From Jaenimonas drosophilae (taxonomy: Eukaryota; Euglenozoa; Kinetoplastea; Trypanosomatida; Trypanosomatidae), in contig JASAON010001615.1 of assembly GCA_030849065.1 (NCBI GenBank), forward strand, positions 1 to 64,000: a stretch of DNA of 64,000 nt. Reading direction: 5' to 3'. The position numbers were made by a program, and so were the translations under genes. This document shows, piece after piece, positions 19,461 to 30,041 of this stretch. A model generated the notes under the pieces. That model was given only the letters and a program-made list of their open reading frames with translations. It was not told where the DNA came from and did not search any database. The stretch's first letter is position 1. Each line of letters begins with the position of its first letter.

Positions 19461-21413
19461 ATGTGGGTCATCTTCTTTGACGGCCGGCCATCCTTCTGGC
19501 TCGTTGGAGGCCAGGTGTATCAAGCCGGGAAGAAGGATTGCCACATTATTGTGCTGGGTGACCCGAGTATCAGCCGAATCCACTTGTCAATAGAGGTTGG
19601 GGATTGCTGCACACTGAGCTCCGTCACCAGTGGACACCGATCAAGTGATGGTAATCTCAAGATGCCCGCCCCACTCACACTCATTGATTCATCCACCTAT
19701 GGATCCACGGTACGGCCGTTCATTGCATCACCATCTGCAGCCATGGCTTCCATTGAGGACTCCCCCATGCAGCCCGGACTACGTCGAATTACTCCTTCCA
19801 CGACGGATGGTGACTCCACAGCAACTGACCCACTCCTCCATCGCCTCAGCAAGGGCATACCCTTCAGAATTCCTACCAATGACACTCGTTGGGAGAACTT
19901 TACTATTGAGCTCGGACGTCACGGCGCGTCACTGCATCTCTCGTGGGTACCGGTACATGTACTTGTGGAAGGGCTTGATGCCGATCATTACGCCAAGCTT
20001 GAGCTGGTCTTCAGCTGCTGTGGAGTTCGCGAGCTAAGCCCTGCCAACTTGCCTCCAAATGCGAAGACAGCGCCCACCAATGATGAGGAGATGGAGGTGC
20101 GCCACGCGCTAAGCGCAACTGAGTGTATAAAGGGAGCAGATTACTTGGTATGCTCGCTCGTGCAGCCCACACCTGCGGTGGTCGCGATGCTGTGTCGCGG
20201 CATTAACCTCGTTACCCCGGCCTTCTTTCAGGCAATGAAGGAGAGGACCAATCCACAGACACCTCTTCCCGACCCTTCCTGCTACTGCCCACCGGTCTCC
20301 CCAATGTGGGCTAACCTCCTCCAGGAGCGTGTCGATGGAGATCGACCTCCAACCTGGCCGGCTCCTCATCCACAGCGTAAGCACCTCTTCACTGGACTGA
20401 CCTTTGTCATTTACCAGCGACCGTTATACGCGGAGGCACTGCAGTTCATTGAATTCTCTCAGGGCCGCATCTGCTGGGATGGAGCACTGGAAGAGATTGC
20501 TGAACACCCTGACCGACGGAACTCATTACTAAAATCATTTTTCGTACGCCACCAACGGCACGTGGTTCTGCACAACGAAGCCGAGCGTGTGCCTTTTCGA
20601 TCGTGTACCACACTCCTTCGAGACACCCTGAGGATGTGCTGTGTGGAGTATGATGTTGTCATTCGCACCATTGTCAAGGCACGTCCTCTCACACTTCCCG
20701 ACTACCCAACATCTCTTCCGAGTGGCTTTAGTGAACTGGAAACTTCTGAGGGTGTGGTTGGAGAGTCAACGGGACCTAAGCGGATGGCCCGTCCAACGGA
20801 CCCACATCCCCTCTTCCCCGATTTTGACAAACCGCAGCTCACCTCTTCAGCGGCTCAGGTCGGCAACTCTACACGAGAAATTGATGGTGATGGGTGGATC
20901 CGTCGGGACAACGCTGCCATTAGCGTGACGAGTGCTCAACCAACAAGGCCAACTACAACCCGCCGACCAACCTCCTTTAAGAAGCAGGACATCCCTCCGC
21001 CAGAACCTCTGGTGAAGATGTCCACGCCCTACTCCCACATGTCTCAGGGCAACGCCCCCATGGCACGGGTAGCGGCTCTGGATGCCGCGGATTTCATGTC
21101 TCCTGCGGCATTGGGCTGCAGCTCAGCCATGGATCTCCACCGCGGATCGACCGAAGGTTTCAATACCTTTGACATCACTGCCATCAATTCCATCAATCGA
21201 AGGAGCGGTACCACCATTCGTCGACCAAAGGCATCTGCACCATCTCGCGCACCAATTCGCGAGGCTACAGCAGGGCGGAAGCGAACCCCCAATGGTGAGC
21301 CTGTGGATGCGAGATCTCCTCCCAGTGTGGTGAGTACGACTGACGTGCCGGCACCAGAAAATGGAGACGGACTACAGCCCTTCAACATTTTCGACTTGGA
21401 GGGCTTATTTTGA
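19461..21413 (+). CDS. NBS1: FHA-BRCT-BRCT protein, nibrin/NBS1-like
   Basis: 650 aa. The protein starts with an FHA domain (about 1-95): MWVIFFDG, an Ala-Gly-Lys turn near 22-24, SISRIH at 36-41, and SSTYGSTV near 77-84. A first BRCT follows (about 158-260), with DYLVCSLVQPTPAVVAMLCR starting at 227, and a second begins at R306 (RKHLFTGLTFVIYQ). This order, the near-absent N-terminal extension and the local wording closely match metazoan NBS1, the MRE11-RAD50 partner that directs the complex to broken DNA and activates ATM/Tel1. The tail is unstructured and ends in an acidic/aromatic motif (PFNIFDLEGLF) that may serve a Tel1- or MRE11-binding role; that is inferred. NBS1 is poorly conserved in sequence, so this is a divergent but plausible homologue. 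Confidence 0.68.
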   Translation: MWVIFFDGRPSFWLVGGQVYQAGKKDCHIIVLGDPSISRIHLSIEVGDCCTLSSVTSGHRSSDGNLKMPAPLTLIDSSTYGSTVRPFIASPSAAMASIEDSPMQPGLRRITPSTTDGDSTATDPLLHRLSKGIPFRIPTNDTRWENFTIELGRHGASLHLSWVPVHVLVEGLDADHYAKLELVFSCCGVRELSPANLPPNAKTAPTNDEEMEVRHALSATECIKGADYLVCSLVQPTPAVVAMLCRGINLVTPAFFQAMKERTNPQTPLPDPSCYCPPVSPMWANLLQERVDGDRPPTWPAPHPQRKHLFTGLTFVIYQRPLYAEALQFIEFSQGRICWDGALEEIAEHPDRRNSLLKSFFVRHQRHVVLHNEAERVPFRSCTTLLRDTLRMCCVEYDVVIRTIVKARPLTLPDYPTSLPSGFSELETSEGVVGESTGPKRMARPTDPHPLFPDFDKPQLTSSAAQVGNSTREIDGDGWIRRDNAAISVTSAQPTRPTTTRRPTSFKKQDIPPPEPLVKMSTPYSHMSQGNAPMARVAALDAADFMSPAALGCSSAMDLHRGSTEGFNTFDITAINSINRRSGTTIRRPKASAPSRAPIREATAGRKRTPNGEPVDARSPPSVVSTTDVPAPENGDGLQPFNIFDLEGLF

Positions 21414-21626
21414 TGTCGAGTGATTGTGCACTTCTGCTTCACCAACCTACTGCGTAATTCTATTCTGACACTGGAATCATTAGCCCTGCGTGATTCTTCT
21501 TCAGCAATAGCACAAACATGCTTCTTTTTCTCTTGTGGCTTGCTCTCTCCACTTAGTGGCTTTCCAGCTGTAGTGTAGCACATTCCTCCTCTTGTGGCTG
21601 TTCGTGGAAATATTTCAAACAGAGCC

Positions 21627-22535
21627 ATGGACGTGAAGTACGCAGAGCCCCTCAGCGATGCGGAGCCAGTAAGCTACGCCATCCTGTCTGTCCCAGGAAA
21701 GGCAGAGATGCGAAAGAAGGGTTACGACCCCTGCCACCTCGACATCAACGGTCGTGAAGGCCATCCGCTCGCCAAGTGGGCCACCTATAGCCTTCCCATC
21801 CACTGCTCGTACAAGGATGCCCTTCTGGCCATCCAGGCTGCCAACAGCAAGCCTTGGGGCCCACTGAAGGCTCGTCTGCACTTCTCCGATGGAAAGATTG
21901 AGATGTTTGAGCGCATCAATCCCAACGTTCCTGGATCTTTCAGTAATGTCCGCACCTACGACCCCAATGGCGTCTACAAGAACCTGACAATGGAGAAGTC
22001 CGCTGCTAGCCGTACGACGCTCCAGGCCCGTCTCAAGCCAGTGTCGAATGAGCGCGGCCACCATTTGGGCAGCCAGCCTATTCCCCGCACCTTCGCCCCT
22101 GAGGTGCTCTACAAGAACTGCCCTCCTCCTGTACACTCCCAGGCTGGCTATGACTTCACCCCCATCAGCCACGCGTCCTATCTCCTCAAGCCTCACGATC
22201 CCCCGCAGGGTGTTCGTAACGTCCAGAGCAACTTTATGCACAGCCCCACGGACTACCGCCCCATGTCGTATCTCCGCCCCCCTCCTCCGGATAGCCGTCA
22301 CTGCCACTGCAAAGAGGTCTACCAGGTCGGAGACTACACCATGGACCTGGCTCGCCAGACAGATGTGGTGGATCAGCGCAATCGCTACACCATCAAGGAG
22401 ACCACGTCGCTGGGCTTCTTGAAGCCAAACTCCACCATTATAGGCCGGCGCCATGCCCAGGAACCGCGCTTCCCATGTATTGATTCGCTGAAGCAGTCGC
22501 GGGCTGCCGATAGTGCTCCAGCAGAGGCGGCGTAG
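21627..22535 (+). CDS. Hypothetical Pro/Tyr-rich protein, 302 aa
   Basis: The frame is open from a GTG at 21594, but the first ATG is 21627 (MDVKYAEP). I do not recognise the protein. It has no signal peptide, membrane segment or long coiled coil. It is rich in Pro, His, Tyr and Arg, with many short segments such as YDFTPISHASYLL and RPMSYLRPPPPDSR. That composition is seen in microtubule-associated and microtubule-inner proteins of the axoneme, but this is only a suggestion. Codon use is strongly C-ending, as in highly expressed genes of the window. Confidence 0.75.
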   Translation: MDVKYAEPLSDAEPVSYAILSVPGKAEMRKKGYDPCHLDINGREGHPLAKWATYSLPIHCSYKDALLAIQAANSKPWGPLKARLHFSDGKIEMFERINPNVPGSFSNVRTYDPNGVYKNLTMEKSAASRTTLQARLKPVSNERGHHLGSQPIPRTFAPEVLYKNCPPPVHSQAGYDFTPISHASYLLKPHDPPQGVRNVQSNFMHSPTDYRPMSYLRPPPPDSRHCHCKEVYQVGDYTMDLARQTDVVDQRNRYTIKETTSLGFLKPNSTIIGRRHAQEPRFPCIDSLKQSRAADSAPAEAA

Positions 22536-23691
22536 ATGGTTGCTGTCGATCGCAGGAACGGGAGAACGCTGGACCTGCGCACAGGCATACCTGGTGCAAC
22601 GCGACAGGGAGAAGCATATCCTAGATGCCATGCATGTCCACGTGTGGCTACTATCCCTAGAACAATCACGATGTTTTGATAATTGGCTCCAACTGCGGTG
22701 GTGAGGAACACCGCGCGGGAAAAAGAAGACTGGCGGTTTGCCTTTGGCAATCCTCATGTAAAGTAGAGCATGACACCGGGTTTTGTCGCAGTGTTGAGTT
22801 GCTCTGGTGCTGAACTCAGCCAAAACCCTTCCACACCCGAGTCAAGACGACGAGAGGGTGGAGTGACGCCATGAGCGCGCTGGCATCATGCCATTGCATT
22901 GCTTCAGAATATACACTTACTGATGCACAACTATTCTCTCCTCCATGCTATTTCGTTCTCTGTAGTTGATTAAACTACCACAAACCAGACATCTGGACAG
23001 GGTTTTTCAAAGGTTTTGTAGCTCACTTGTTTGGATAGATCTCAATTCAACGACAAGTACCGATTCAGCATCGTCCTTCATCGACGATTTGCTCGGCTTG
23101 ATACAGGTCATCCTCAGAACCAATTTGCAAGTTCCTATTCCCAGAGACTCGAGACACCAAGTAGCTCAATTGCTGTTTTTCTTTCTATCAACACGTTGAG
23201 CAACCTAACAATCTCTCAATTTTTTGGTTTCCTCAATCAACCAATCAAACTACTTCATCCACTACCTACACGCTGCTACCTTGCTTTTATTTGTCCGAGT
23301 GCCATACGGGTATTGTTCATTACTGTATTGTAAAGGCGTGTTTTTTCTTCGAGTTCTTTCTCGAGAAACTTTTTACGTCGCACCGCTGTTCAGTTCATCT
23401 CCACCACACACACACACACACACTCCCTCTCGTCGTGCCTGATTGCGCAGCTCCGATTGTCTGTCTTCTGTCAGCTCCTCCTTTTAAGTTGTCGTCGTTT
23501 TCTTTTGGTGTCTTCATCACACTGAGTGTAGTACCCTCCTACACATCATTACCACCAATCCTCAGCCTTACGTGATTGATATCTGTGCAGCTGCAAGACA
23601 GCGGTTCATCTTCTGTGAGCGGTTTGACTGGTTTCTGTGGATTAATCCACCGTAGCACTTTCTGGTTGAGCGACAGAACAACAACGAAAAC
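22536..23691. other. Long intergenic region before the XRN gene
   Basis: About 1.15 kb with no supported gene. It carries a CA repeat (about 23404-23422) and long T/C-rich stretches between 23330 and 23570 that suit a splice acceptor; an AG at 23590 is a candidate. Short frames here start with TTG or GTG and lack motifs. Confidence 0.5.
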
Positions 23692-26600
23692 ATGGGTGTT
23701 CCGAAGTTCTTTCGATGGTGCGCGGAGCGCTATCCATCCGTCATCACACCTTTTAAGGACTCGCCTCCTCCAGTGGATAATCTGTACTTGGATATGAACG
23801 GCATCATCCACAACTGCACACATCCCAACGACATTGACGCAACACGTTGCGCACCAACAGAAAAGGAGATGATCCAGGGTATGTTCACCTACCTAGAGAA
23901 GTTATTCAATGCGATCCAGCCGCGTCAATACTTCTTCCTTGCGGTGGATGGCGTGGCCCCTCGCGCCAAGATGAACCAACAACGCCAGCGACGTTACCGT
24001 GCTGGGTATGAAATGATGATTGCACGTGAAGAAGCCGTAGCAATGGGAACCGAGGTTCCTGAAGAAAAGGACGTCTTTGACAGCAACTGTATTACACCCG
24101 GGACGCCATTCATGGTTCGTGTTAGTACTGAGTTTCAGTACTTCATCACCATGAAGCTTTCGACTGACCCTGCCTGGCAGAGCTGCCAAGTAATCTTCAG
24201 TGGCCACGATTGCCCCGGTGAAGGAGAACACAAAATTGTGGACTTCATGCGACGCCGGAAGATGCAGCCTGGCTACAATCCCAACGAGACTCACTGCATG
24301 TACGGTCTTGATGCGGATTTGGTGATGCTGTCACTCGCCACGCATGAGCCCCACTTCGTCCTCCTCCGCGAGGTCGTGTCGTTTGGACAAGGCCGCCGTG
24401 AACGTGAGGACCAGGAGAAGGGCCTCGTTGTCAATAAGGCCTTTCACAAGGCGGACGAGTTCGTCTTGTTCCACCTAAATGTCCTCCGGGACTACCTTCA
24501 CTTAGAAGTTACCAATCGCTTGAAGACACTCAACTGCAAAGTAGACTTCGACTTTGAGCGAGTGGTAGATGACTTTGTCTTTATGTGCTTCTTCATTGGT
24601 AATGACTTTCTGCCCACCATTCCTACTGTGGGTATTAACGACGGGAGCATGCTGGTCATGCTGCACACGTACGTTGACATTGTCCTGTCCAAGGGGGCAT
24701 ACATCACCACTGACGGTGTGATTGACTGGAGATATGCGGAGAAGCTGCTTTCGGAAATCGGCACCATGGAGCTCGAGACACTCCGAAAGCGCCAGCAGGA
24801 GGAGGAGGACTACCAACGTAATCGTGCTCGGCGAGATCCTGGCTACGAGGCCCCGGCTACACAAAGCATGCCCATCACCTCCATTCCAGAGTACAAGGAC
24901 CGATACTACCGGGAAAAGCATGGCTTTTCCAAGGGATGGGGTCCCACCTCTCAGGAGATGGAGGAGCTCAAGCTACACTATTTGGAAGGTTTGACGTGGG
25001 TGATGAAGTACTACTACCAAGGAGTTGCATCCTGGAAATGGTTTTTCCCACACTACTATGCCCCCATGGCAAGTGACTTGGTCAACTTGCCAGCCATTGC
25101 GGCAAAGATTTCATTCACCCTTGGCACGCCATTTCTTCCGCATCAGCAGTTGCTCTCCACACTGCCCCCGATGTCCTACCTCTCGATCCCACGGGCCTAT
25201 TGGCCTCTGCTAAAGAATCCTTCGAGCCCGTTAGCTCGGTTCTTTCCGGAGCACATTACCATCGACCGTGAAGGCGCACGCGCCCCATGGGAGGGTATTG
25301 TTCTCATTCCTTTCATTGATGAAGATATCCTCATCGCAGCTTACGAATCCGTCCAAGCTGATGTTGCCCCGGAAGAAGGTGCGAGTAACTGCCATGGACC
25401 AGCCATCTGCTTCTCCCACGACACCAAGATGGCCCCCACCACGTTAAAAGATGCTCTATTTGGCGATTTGAGTAACGTGCGCGTGAGGCGAGTGGCCTAC
25501 ACGCTGCCCACGATTGACAAATTTATTCCTACCCTGTGTGCGGGAGTAAAGATCGGCAACGAACAGATGGAAGGCTTTTCCACCCTTCAGACCAAACTGA
25601 AGTACATCACCCCGAGCTACGAGCTTGGCCAGGTGAACATTTTTGGCATGCCAACGCGTAAGGAGAGCATGCTTCTGCAACTAAACGATACATCCCGAGC
25701 CCGGGACTTGTCCTCCATTTCCTCGCTCATTGACACCGAGGTATTGGTGGGCTTCCCGCACTATAAGCGCGCTCGAGTGGCCAGCCTCAGCGAGGCCCGC
25801 AACACCATCCAGGCTGTTTATAACAAGGACGGAAGCTTTTCTCGGGTAGAAACCCGACGAAAGAACCAGGATGAGGCTATGGCCTTCACCAAGGAGGCTG
25901 ACATGCACATGCGGTATATGAAGTCGAAGTTGGGTATTTCGGTAGAATCCGTTGATGTCTTAGTCTACGTGCATCGCTTTATTGGGATGCGTATGACACG
26001 TGATGGTCGTTTGGTGCGTCAGTTCTCGCAAAGCGAAACCTGCTACCCACTACAACTTCTGTGCTTTTTGGATGACATCACCATGGTACCCGATTCACGG
26101 TACGTGGAACGCGATCGCTCTGCGATTGATTTGACCTCTGGGGCCAAGTGTGTGTATATCGGCCCTGAACCCAAGAACAAGAAGAGCAACCGGATGCTCT
26201 ATGGCTGCACAGGCACGGTCGTTCACAAGGATCCTGCCTCAGGACACTACACTATTTCACTTCGGACGACGTTGAATGCTCTCGCGGTTCCACCGTCACT
26301 ACGCGATTACGCTTCCAGCGGCAGTTGGTTTTCTCTGCACCAGGCAGCAGAAAAGCTTCGCATCAGCCAACGCACGCTCTCACTCATTTGTGGGAGCATT
26401 GAAACCTCTCCCCAGTTTGGGTCACGAGAGTTGGGTCTCTCCATCAAGTTCAGCAATCGCAACTTGGCACGTGTGGGCTACGCAAAGGTTGTTGAGAAGA
26501 ACATCAACCCGTGGTACGTTGGAAATGGAGATGTCTTTGCTCACATGGCGCTAGATGATGAGAAGGTTGGCTATTACATTGACAAGACCGCAACGAACGA

Positions 26601-27807
26601 GCAGACAAACGGTAACACCAACACCCAGCGCCAGTCACGCCCAGGAGTGTGGTACCTGTCCTCCACTGCGATGAAGTTGGTGCGGTCCTACATTGAGGCA
26701 TTTGAGCCTTTGGTGAAGTACCTGGAAATTGGTAATGCCGATATCCGTTGTTTGGAGCCGCCAAGCTTCATGACCGGCAAGTGGCAGCAGAGTGAGGCTT
26801 CTGATGTGGTGGACGAAGTCGTGAAGTTCGTGGCGGAGGCGAACTTGTTGGACATCCCAATGATCACCGCCACGGAGGAGGTGTACCCTGCCGCACTTCT
26901 TGGCGAACTGGAAACCTCACTAGACTCGGCGTCGGTGGAGAAGAAGGCGGTGACCATGCAAAATGTTGCTCCTGAGCACCTCTACTTCCCACTGACGTAC
27001 AGCTCCGGTGGGCATCTTGTCCCCCTCCCTCTTCCTCGTCAGCAAACCTACCGTCTTGGTGCACGTGTGACCAACTGCAGTGCCACCGGCACAACTCCCT
27101 TTGGAGAGACGGGTACGATCGTTCGCCTACTTTCCAGCGGTCGTGAGGCGGAGGTGGTGTACGATGAAAGCTTCACGGGTGGAACACGGTTTGATGGGCG
27201 ACTTCGCGAGAACCGTGGAGCCATCAGCAAGCTATCATCGTTGTTGGTGCTGCGAAGTGAAGGTGAGTCTGGGTCACCGGCATCACCGCGGGATGCAGCC
27301 AGCCCAAGCAGTAGTGTCCCTGCCAGCTCTCCTGGAGCTGCCTCGGCGCTGCTCGAGCGCTTTGTCAAGAAGAACCAACTCGGTGACACTGATAAGGATG
27401 GTGGAAGTCAGCGGCACACACCTGCCAGTGCTCACATAACCTCACCGGGAGGTGCGGTGAATATTGTGGCGGATAGCACCGGCGGCGGCATCAAAGTCAG
27501 CGACCTCCTCCAGCGACTCCCTGGAAACTTGACGCCTGCGTCACTATCATCGGCGGCATCTCCACCCTCGGTGGCTGCGCCTGCGGTGCTTCCGAAGCCA
27601 CGTAGTCAGGCAGCCGAGATGCGGGGTGCTGCCACACCGGCTTCTGCGTTATCCAAGGATGCCAGTCTTCCCTACGCCATCCCCGATGACTTTGTGACGG
27701 GTAAGGCAGCTATCACGCACCTGGATGCAGCCAGCCTCTTCCGCAAGCGAGCAGAGGAGGCAGTCAAGAATCTCCTTCGGGAGGTTGTCATGGCCCAGAA
27801 GAAGTGA
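23692..27807 (+). CDS. XRNA: 5'-3' exoribonuclease, XRNA-like
   Basis: 1371 aa. The XRN N-terminal domain begins at Met1 (MGVPKFFRWCAERYP) and includes LDMNGIIHNCTH, FLAVDGVAPRAKMNQQRQRR, the active-site GEGEHK at 176-181, DADLVM at 207-212, and CFFIGNDFLPTIP. Acidic residues in these blocks bind the metal ions. The second conserved XRN region follows (about 420-620), then a long trypanosomatid-type extension with SH3-like turns and a Ser/Ala/Pro-rich tail ending in a basic helix. The enzyme degrades decapped RNA from the 5' end. Size and the long C-terminus suggest the cytoplasmic XRNA type rather than the shorter XRNB-D types; that assignment is inferred. Confidence 0.93.
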   Translation: MGVPKFFRWCAERYPSVITPFKDSPPPVDNLYLDMNGIIHNCTHPNDIDATRCAPTEKEMIQGMFTYLEKLFNAIQPRQYFFLAVDGVAPRAKMNQQRQRRYRAGYEMMIAREEAVAMGTEVPEEKDVFDSNCITPGTPFMVRVSTEFQYFITMKLSTDPAWQSCQVIFSGHDCPGEGEHKIVDFMRRRKMQPGYNPNETHCMYGLDADLVMLSLATHEPHFVLLREVVSFGQGRREREDQEKGLVVNKAFHKADEFVLFHLNVLRDYLHLEVTNRLKTLNCKVDFDFERVVDDFVFMCFFIGNDFLPTIPTVGINDGSMLVMLHTYVDIVLSKGAYITTDGVIDWRYAEKLLSEIGTMELETLRKRQQEEEDYQRNRARRDPGYEAPATQSMPITSIPEYKDRYYREKHGFSKGWGPTSQEMEELKLHYLEGLTWVMKYYYQGVASWKWFFPHYYAPMASDLVNLPAIAAKISFTLGTPFLPHQQLLSTLPPMSYLSIPRAYWPLLKNPSSPLARFFPEHITIDREGARAPWEGIVLIPFIDEDILIAAYESVQADVAPEEGASNCHGPAICFSHDTKMAPTTLKDALFGDLSNVRVRRVAYTLPTIDKFIPTLCAGVKIGNEQMEGFSTLQTKLKYITPSYELGQVNIFGMPTRKESMLLQLNDTSRARDLSSISSLIDTEVLVGFPHYKRARVASLSEARNTIQAVYNKDGSFSRVETRRKNQDEAMAFTKEADMHMRYMKSKLGISVESVDVLVYVHRFIGMRMTRDGRLVRQFSQSETCYPLQLLCFLDDITMVPDSRYVERDRSAIDLTSGAKCVYIGPEPKNKKSNRMLYGCTGTVVHKDPASGHYTISLRTTLNALAVPPSLRDYASSGSWFSLHQAAEKLRISQRTLSLICGSIETSPQFGSRELGLSIKFSNRNLARVGYAKVVEKNINPWYVGNGDVFAHMALDDEKVGYYIDKTATNEQTNGNTNTQRQSRPGVWYLSSTAMKLVRSYIEAFEPLVKYLEIGNADIRCLEPPSFMTGKWQQSEASDVVDEVVKFVAEANLLDIPMITATEEVYPAALLGELETSLDSASVEKKAVTMQNVAPEHLYFPLTYSSGGHLVPLPLPRQQTYRLGARVTNCSATGTTPFGETGTIVRLLSSGREAEVVYDESFTGGTRFDGRLRENRGAISKLSSLLVLRSEGESGSPASPRDAASPSSSVPASSPGAASALLERFVKKNQLGDTDKDGGSQRHTPASAHITSPGGAVNIVADSTGGGIKVSDLLQRLPGNLTPASLSSAASPPSVAAPAVLPKPRSQAAEMRGAATPASALSKDASLPYAIPDDFVTGKAAITHLDAASLFRKRAEEAVKNLLREVVMAQKK

Positions 27808-28686
27808 CCCTACCTCACACAATATGGAATCCTTGTTCACACCTTAGAGGGGTGTGTTGGGATTGTGACGTACAGAGCAAGCTGTGTAAACCCCTCCCCT
27901 TTGTTTTCCTTGTAGCTTTCTTTCTTCTCCCCTCCCCCCTACCACAAACCTTGTTGCCTATCTCCTTCCAGTGATGTCAACTTTCCTTTGGATATGCGGG
28001 TGGTTGTGCTCCCTTTTCCACTCCGAAAAAAAGGAAAAAAAAGATATATAATGCAACAACAACAACAAAAACACAAAGAGTGAGAACATGTGTGTGAGAG
28101 AGAGAGCCAGTGCTGTCATGTACGAAACCTCCCCACAGCAGGTGTGACTGGAGGGGACGCGCGACTGGCAGCTGAAAACTGTTGTTTGGCCAAGTACGAC
28201 AGCACTAACATTTGTTGGATTTCTTCCTTCCCCCCATTTCCCCCCCCCCCCCAAAAAAAAAACACTAAACAGAACTCTCCATTTTTTCTTCTATTTTGGG
28301 GGTGAGAACGAATGACATGTGTTTCTCCCTCACACACCCTACACCCACTATTCAATTATACTCTGATTCCGTGCGGAGTGCTGCACGGCATCCGATGGCA
28401 ACACATGCTCCTCCTGCACTTCAACACCATCATTCTTTCTTTCGCCTTTTGTCTGACCTGGTGACCGTTGAAACTGAGAACTTGGGTAGGGAGGCAGCTC
28501 CTCAGTACAAATAACACAGGTAGAGGATCAGAGTGAAGCACCTGAACCAACCTCCACTCGATCAATCTTACGGACTAGTTCAACTCCTCTTTTCTTCATA
28601 TCCCCAAATTCACTCTCTTCTGGTGCACATACAGAGAGAGCAATAGGAACACCCCACCCCTCTGTGTGACCTTTCGTACGTTGAAG
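27808..28686. other. Intergenic region with simple-sequence runs
   Basis: No gene is seen. It contains a C13-A10 junction (28240-28262), (CAA)n at about 28052-28070 and an AG-rich patch. A pyrimidine tract ending at CATACAG (28634) is a plausible acceptor for the next gene. Confidence 0.5.
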
Positions 28687-29529
28687 ATGTCAGCCGATCA
28701 TCTCTCAGGTCTAACCTCTGAGTCACGTCAGATCATTGACAACTTTTTTAGGTGGTCTAACATCTCGCTGGAGAAGTTCAAGCGGGACCTCAGCGTAGAA
28801 GCCAGTGCCTTTGCGTCGGGAAACCTCATTCACAACACATACTCACGTGATGACGTCCGCAATATGCTGCAAGGGCAGGTTGTCATGCTGCAGGATCTTG
28901 TGGACCACCAGATGGAAGGCTCATCTTCGGCGACAGCGGAGCTTATGCGAGCGGTGCTGCGAGAGGCTGATCTGCAGCGTGTGGTAATATCTGTCAATGC
29001 TGTGGATGTCTTGAACAACGCTGGTGGTGTGAATGCGATGGGCAATCATGGGCGTCAGCTCCTCAGTGGTCCCACTGGACGTTTAGCTCCACTTACCCTA
29101 GCAGATGCAGGAGGTGAGGCCGCCCGGCAGCTCGCGGAGGCAAACGCTGAGGTGCGGCGACTTCAGGTGAAGCTGCAGCAGGTGTCAGATAACTACACGC
29201 GTGTGATGCAAGGCAAGTCATCCGACACGGAGCACTTGCTCACGATGCAGAGCTCCATGAATGAAAAGGAGCGTTTAGCCTCCGAGCTCGCGCAGCGGTG
29301 CCAGAACCAAGATTTGGAGCTTCAACATGCAGTAAGCCAACTCCGCATGGAGGTGGCGGAAGCCCGGACAGAGCTGGCGACCCGCCTCAATCAATCTACA
29401 CAATACCAGCAAGTGAAGAAGCTCCTCGCATCACGGAACGAGCAGCTGCGTCAGTTTCGCGCACGCCTCGCCATTGTGGACCCAACCTTCCTGGCCCAAG
29501 CCGGCGACATCGAGGCAGAGGCGGACTAG
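28687..29529 (+). CDS. Coiled-coil protein, LZTFL1/BBS17-like
   Basis: 280 aa from the ATG at 28687 (the frame is open from a GTG at 28666). The N-terminal ~100 residues form a compact helical domain (IIDNFFRWSNISLEKF, YSRDDVRNMLQGQVVMLQDL, ATAELMRAVLREADLQ), followed by a coiled coil from about 145 to 260. This layout and the wording of the helices resemble leucine zipper transcription factor-like 1, which controls BBSome traffic in cilia. I infer a ciliary/flagellar cargo role. The resemblance is from memory and moderate; a generic coiled-coil protein is the alternative. Confidence 0.5.
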   Translation: MSADHLSGLTSESRQIIDNFFRWSNISLEKFKRDLSVEASAFASGNLIHNTYSRDDVRNMLQGQVVMLQDLVDHQMEGSSSATAELMRAVLREADLQRVVISVNAVDVLNNAGGVNAMGNHGRQLLSGPTGRLAPLTLADAGGEAARQLAEANAEVRRLQVKLQQVSDNYTRVMQGKSSDTEHLLTMQSSMNEKERLASELAQRCQNQDLELQHAVSQLRMEVAEARTELATRLNQSTQYQQVKKLLASRNEQLRQFRARLAIVDPTFLAQAGDIEAEAD

Positions 29530-30041
29530 CTACAACCCACGGTGAAGAGTGGATCTGTCTCTTCGTCCTACCAAAGGAGATATTATCATGCGTTTCAACG
29601 CGCATTCAACCATCGATTTTTTTTTTCTTGTGTGAAGTCCTTGGGTCGTGAGATGGTTCATCTCTCTATCCATCCACTCAATCAGCGGAACTGGATTGGG
29701 CAAGTTCGGTCCAATAGCGAAACACTAGTGCGAAACACTATAATTAGGTCCTTGCCACTTGGGCATTATAGGCTCACCTTCTCTTTCCTATTTTTCCTTC
29801 TCTTGTTTTTTTTTGCTGACGACGTCAGCGCGTAGGGTGCGTCATCTTACTGGCTGATCAGTAACCAGTTGTCGGTTACTACTGTGGTGTCAGCCTCACA
29901 GATCGAATCACGACATACACAGAACAGAACTTAGCAGCACACAGACCATTTATTCAAATAAGTATTCTGGAGGTTTTCAGAAACCCCACCCACATTCTCG
30001 GCTTTGTGCGGCAAGCAGCAACGTTTCTATTATCTATATAG
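29530..30041. other. Intergenic region
   Basis: No gene is seen. T-rich tracts lie at 29618-29632 and 29786-29816. Confidence 0.5.

Noticed and set aside
21615..22823. 402-codon open frame on the - strand over the 21627 gene
   Set aside because: Low-information composition; the + strand frame has an ATG, splice tract and host codon bias.
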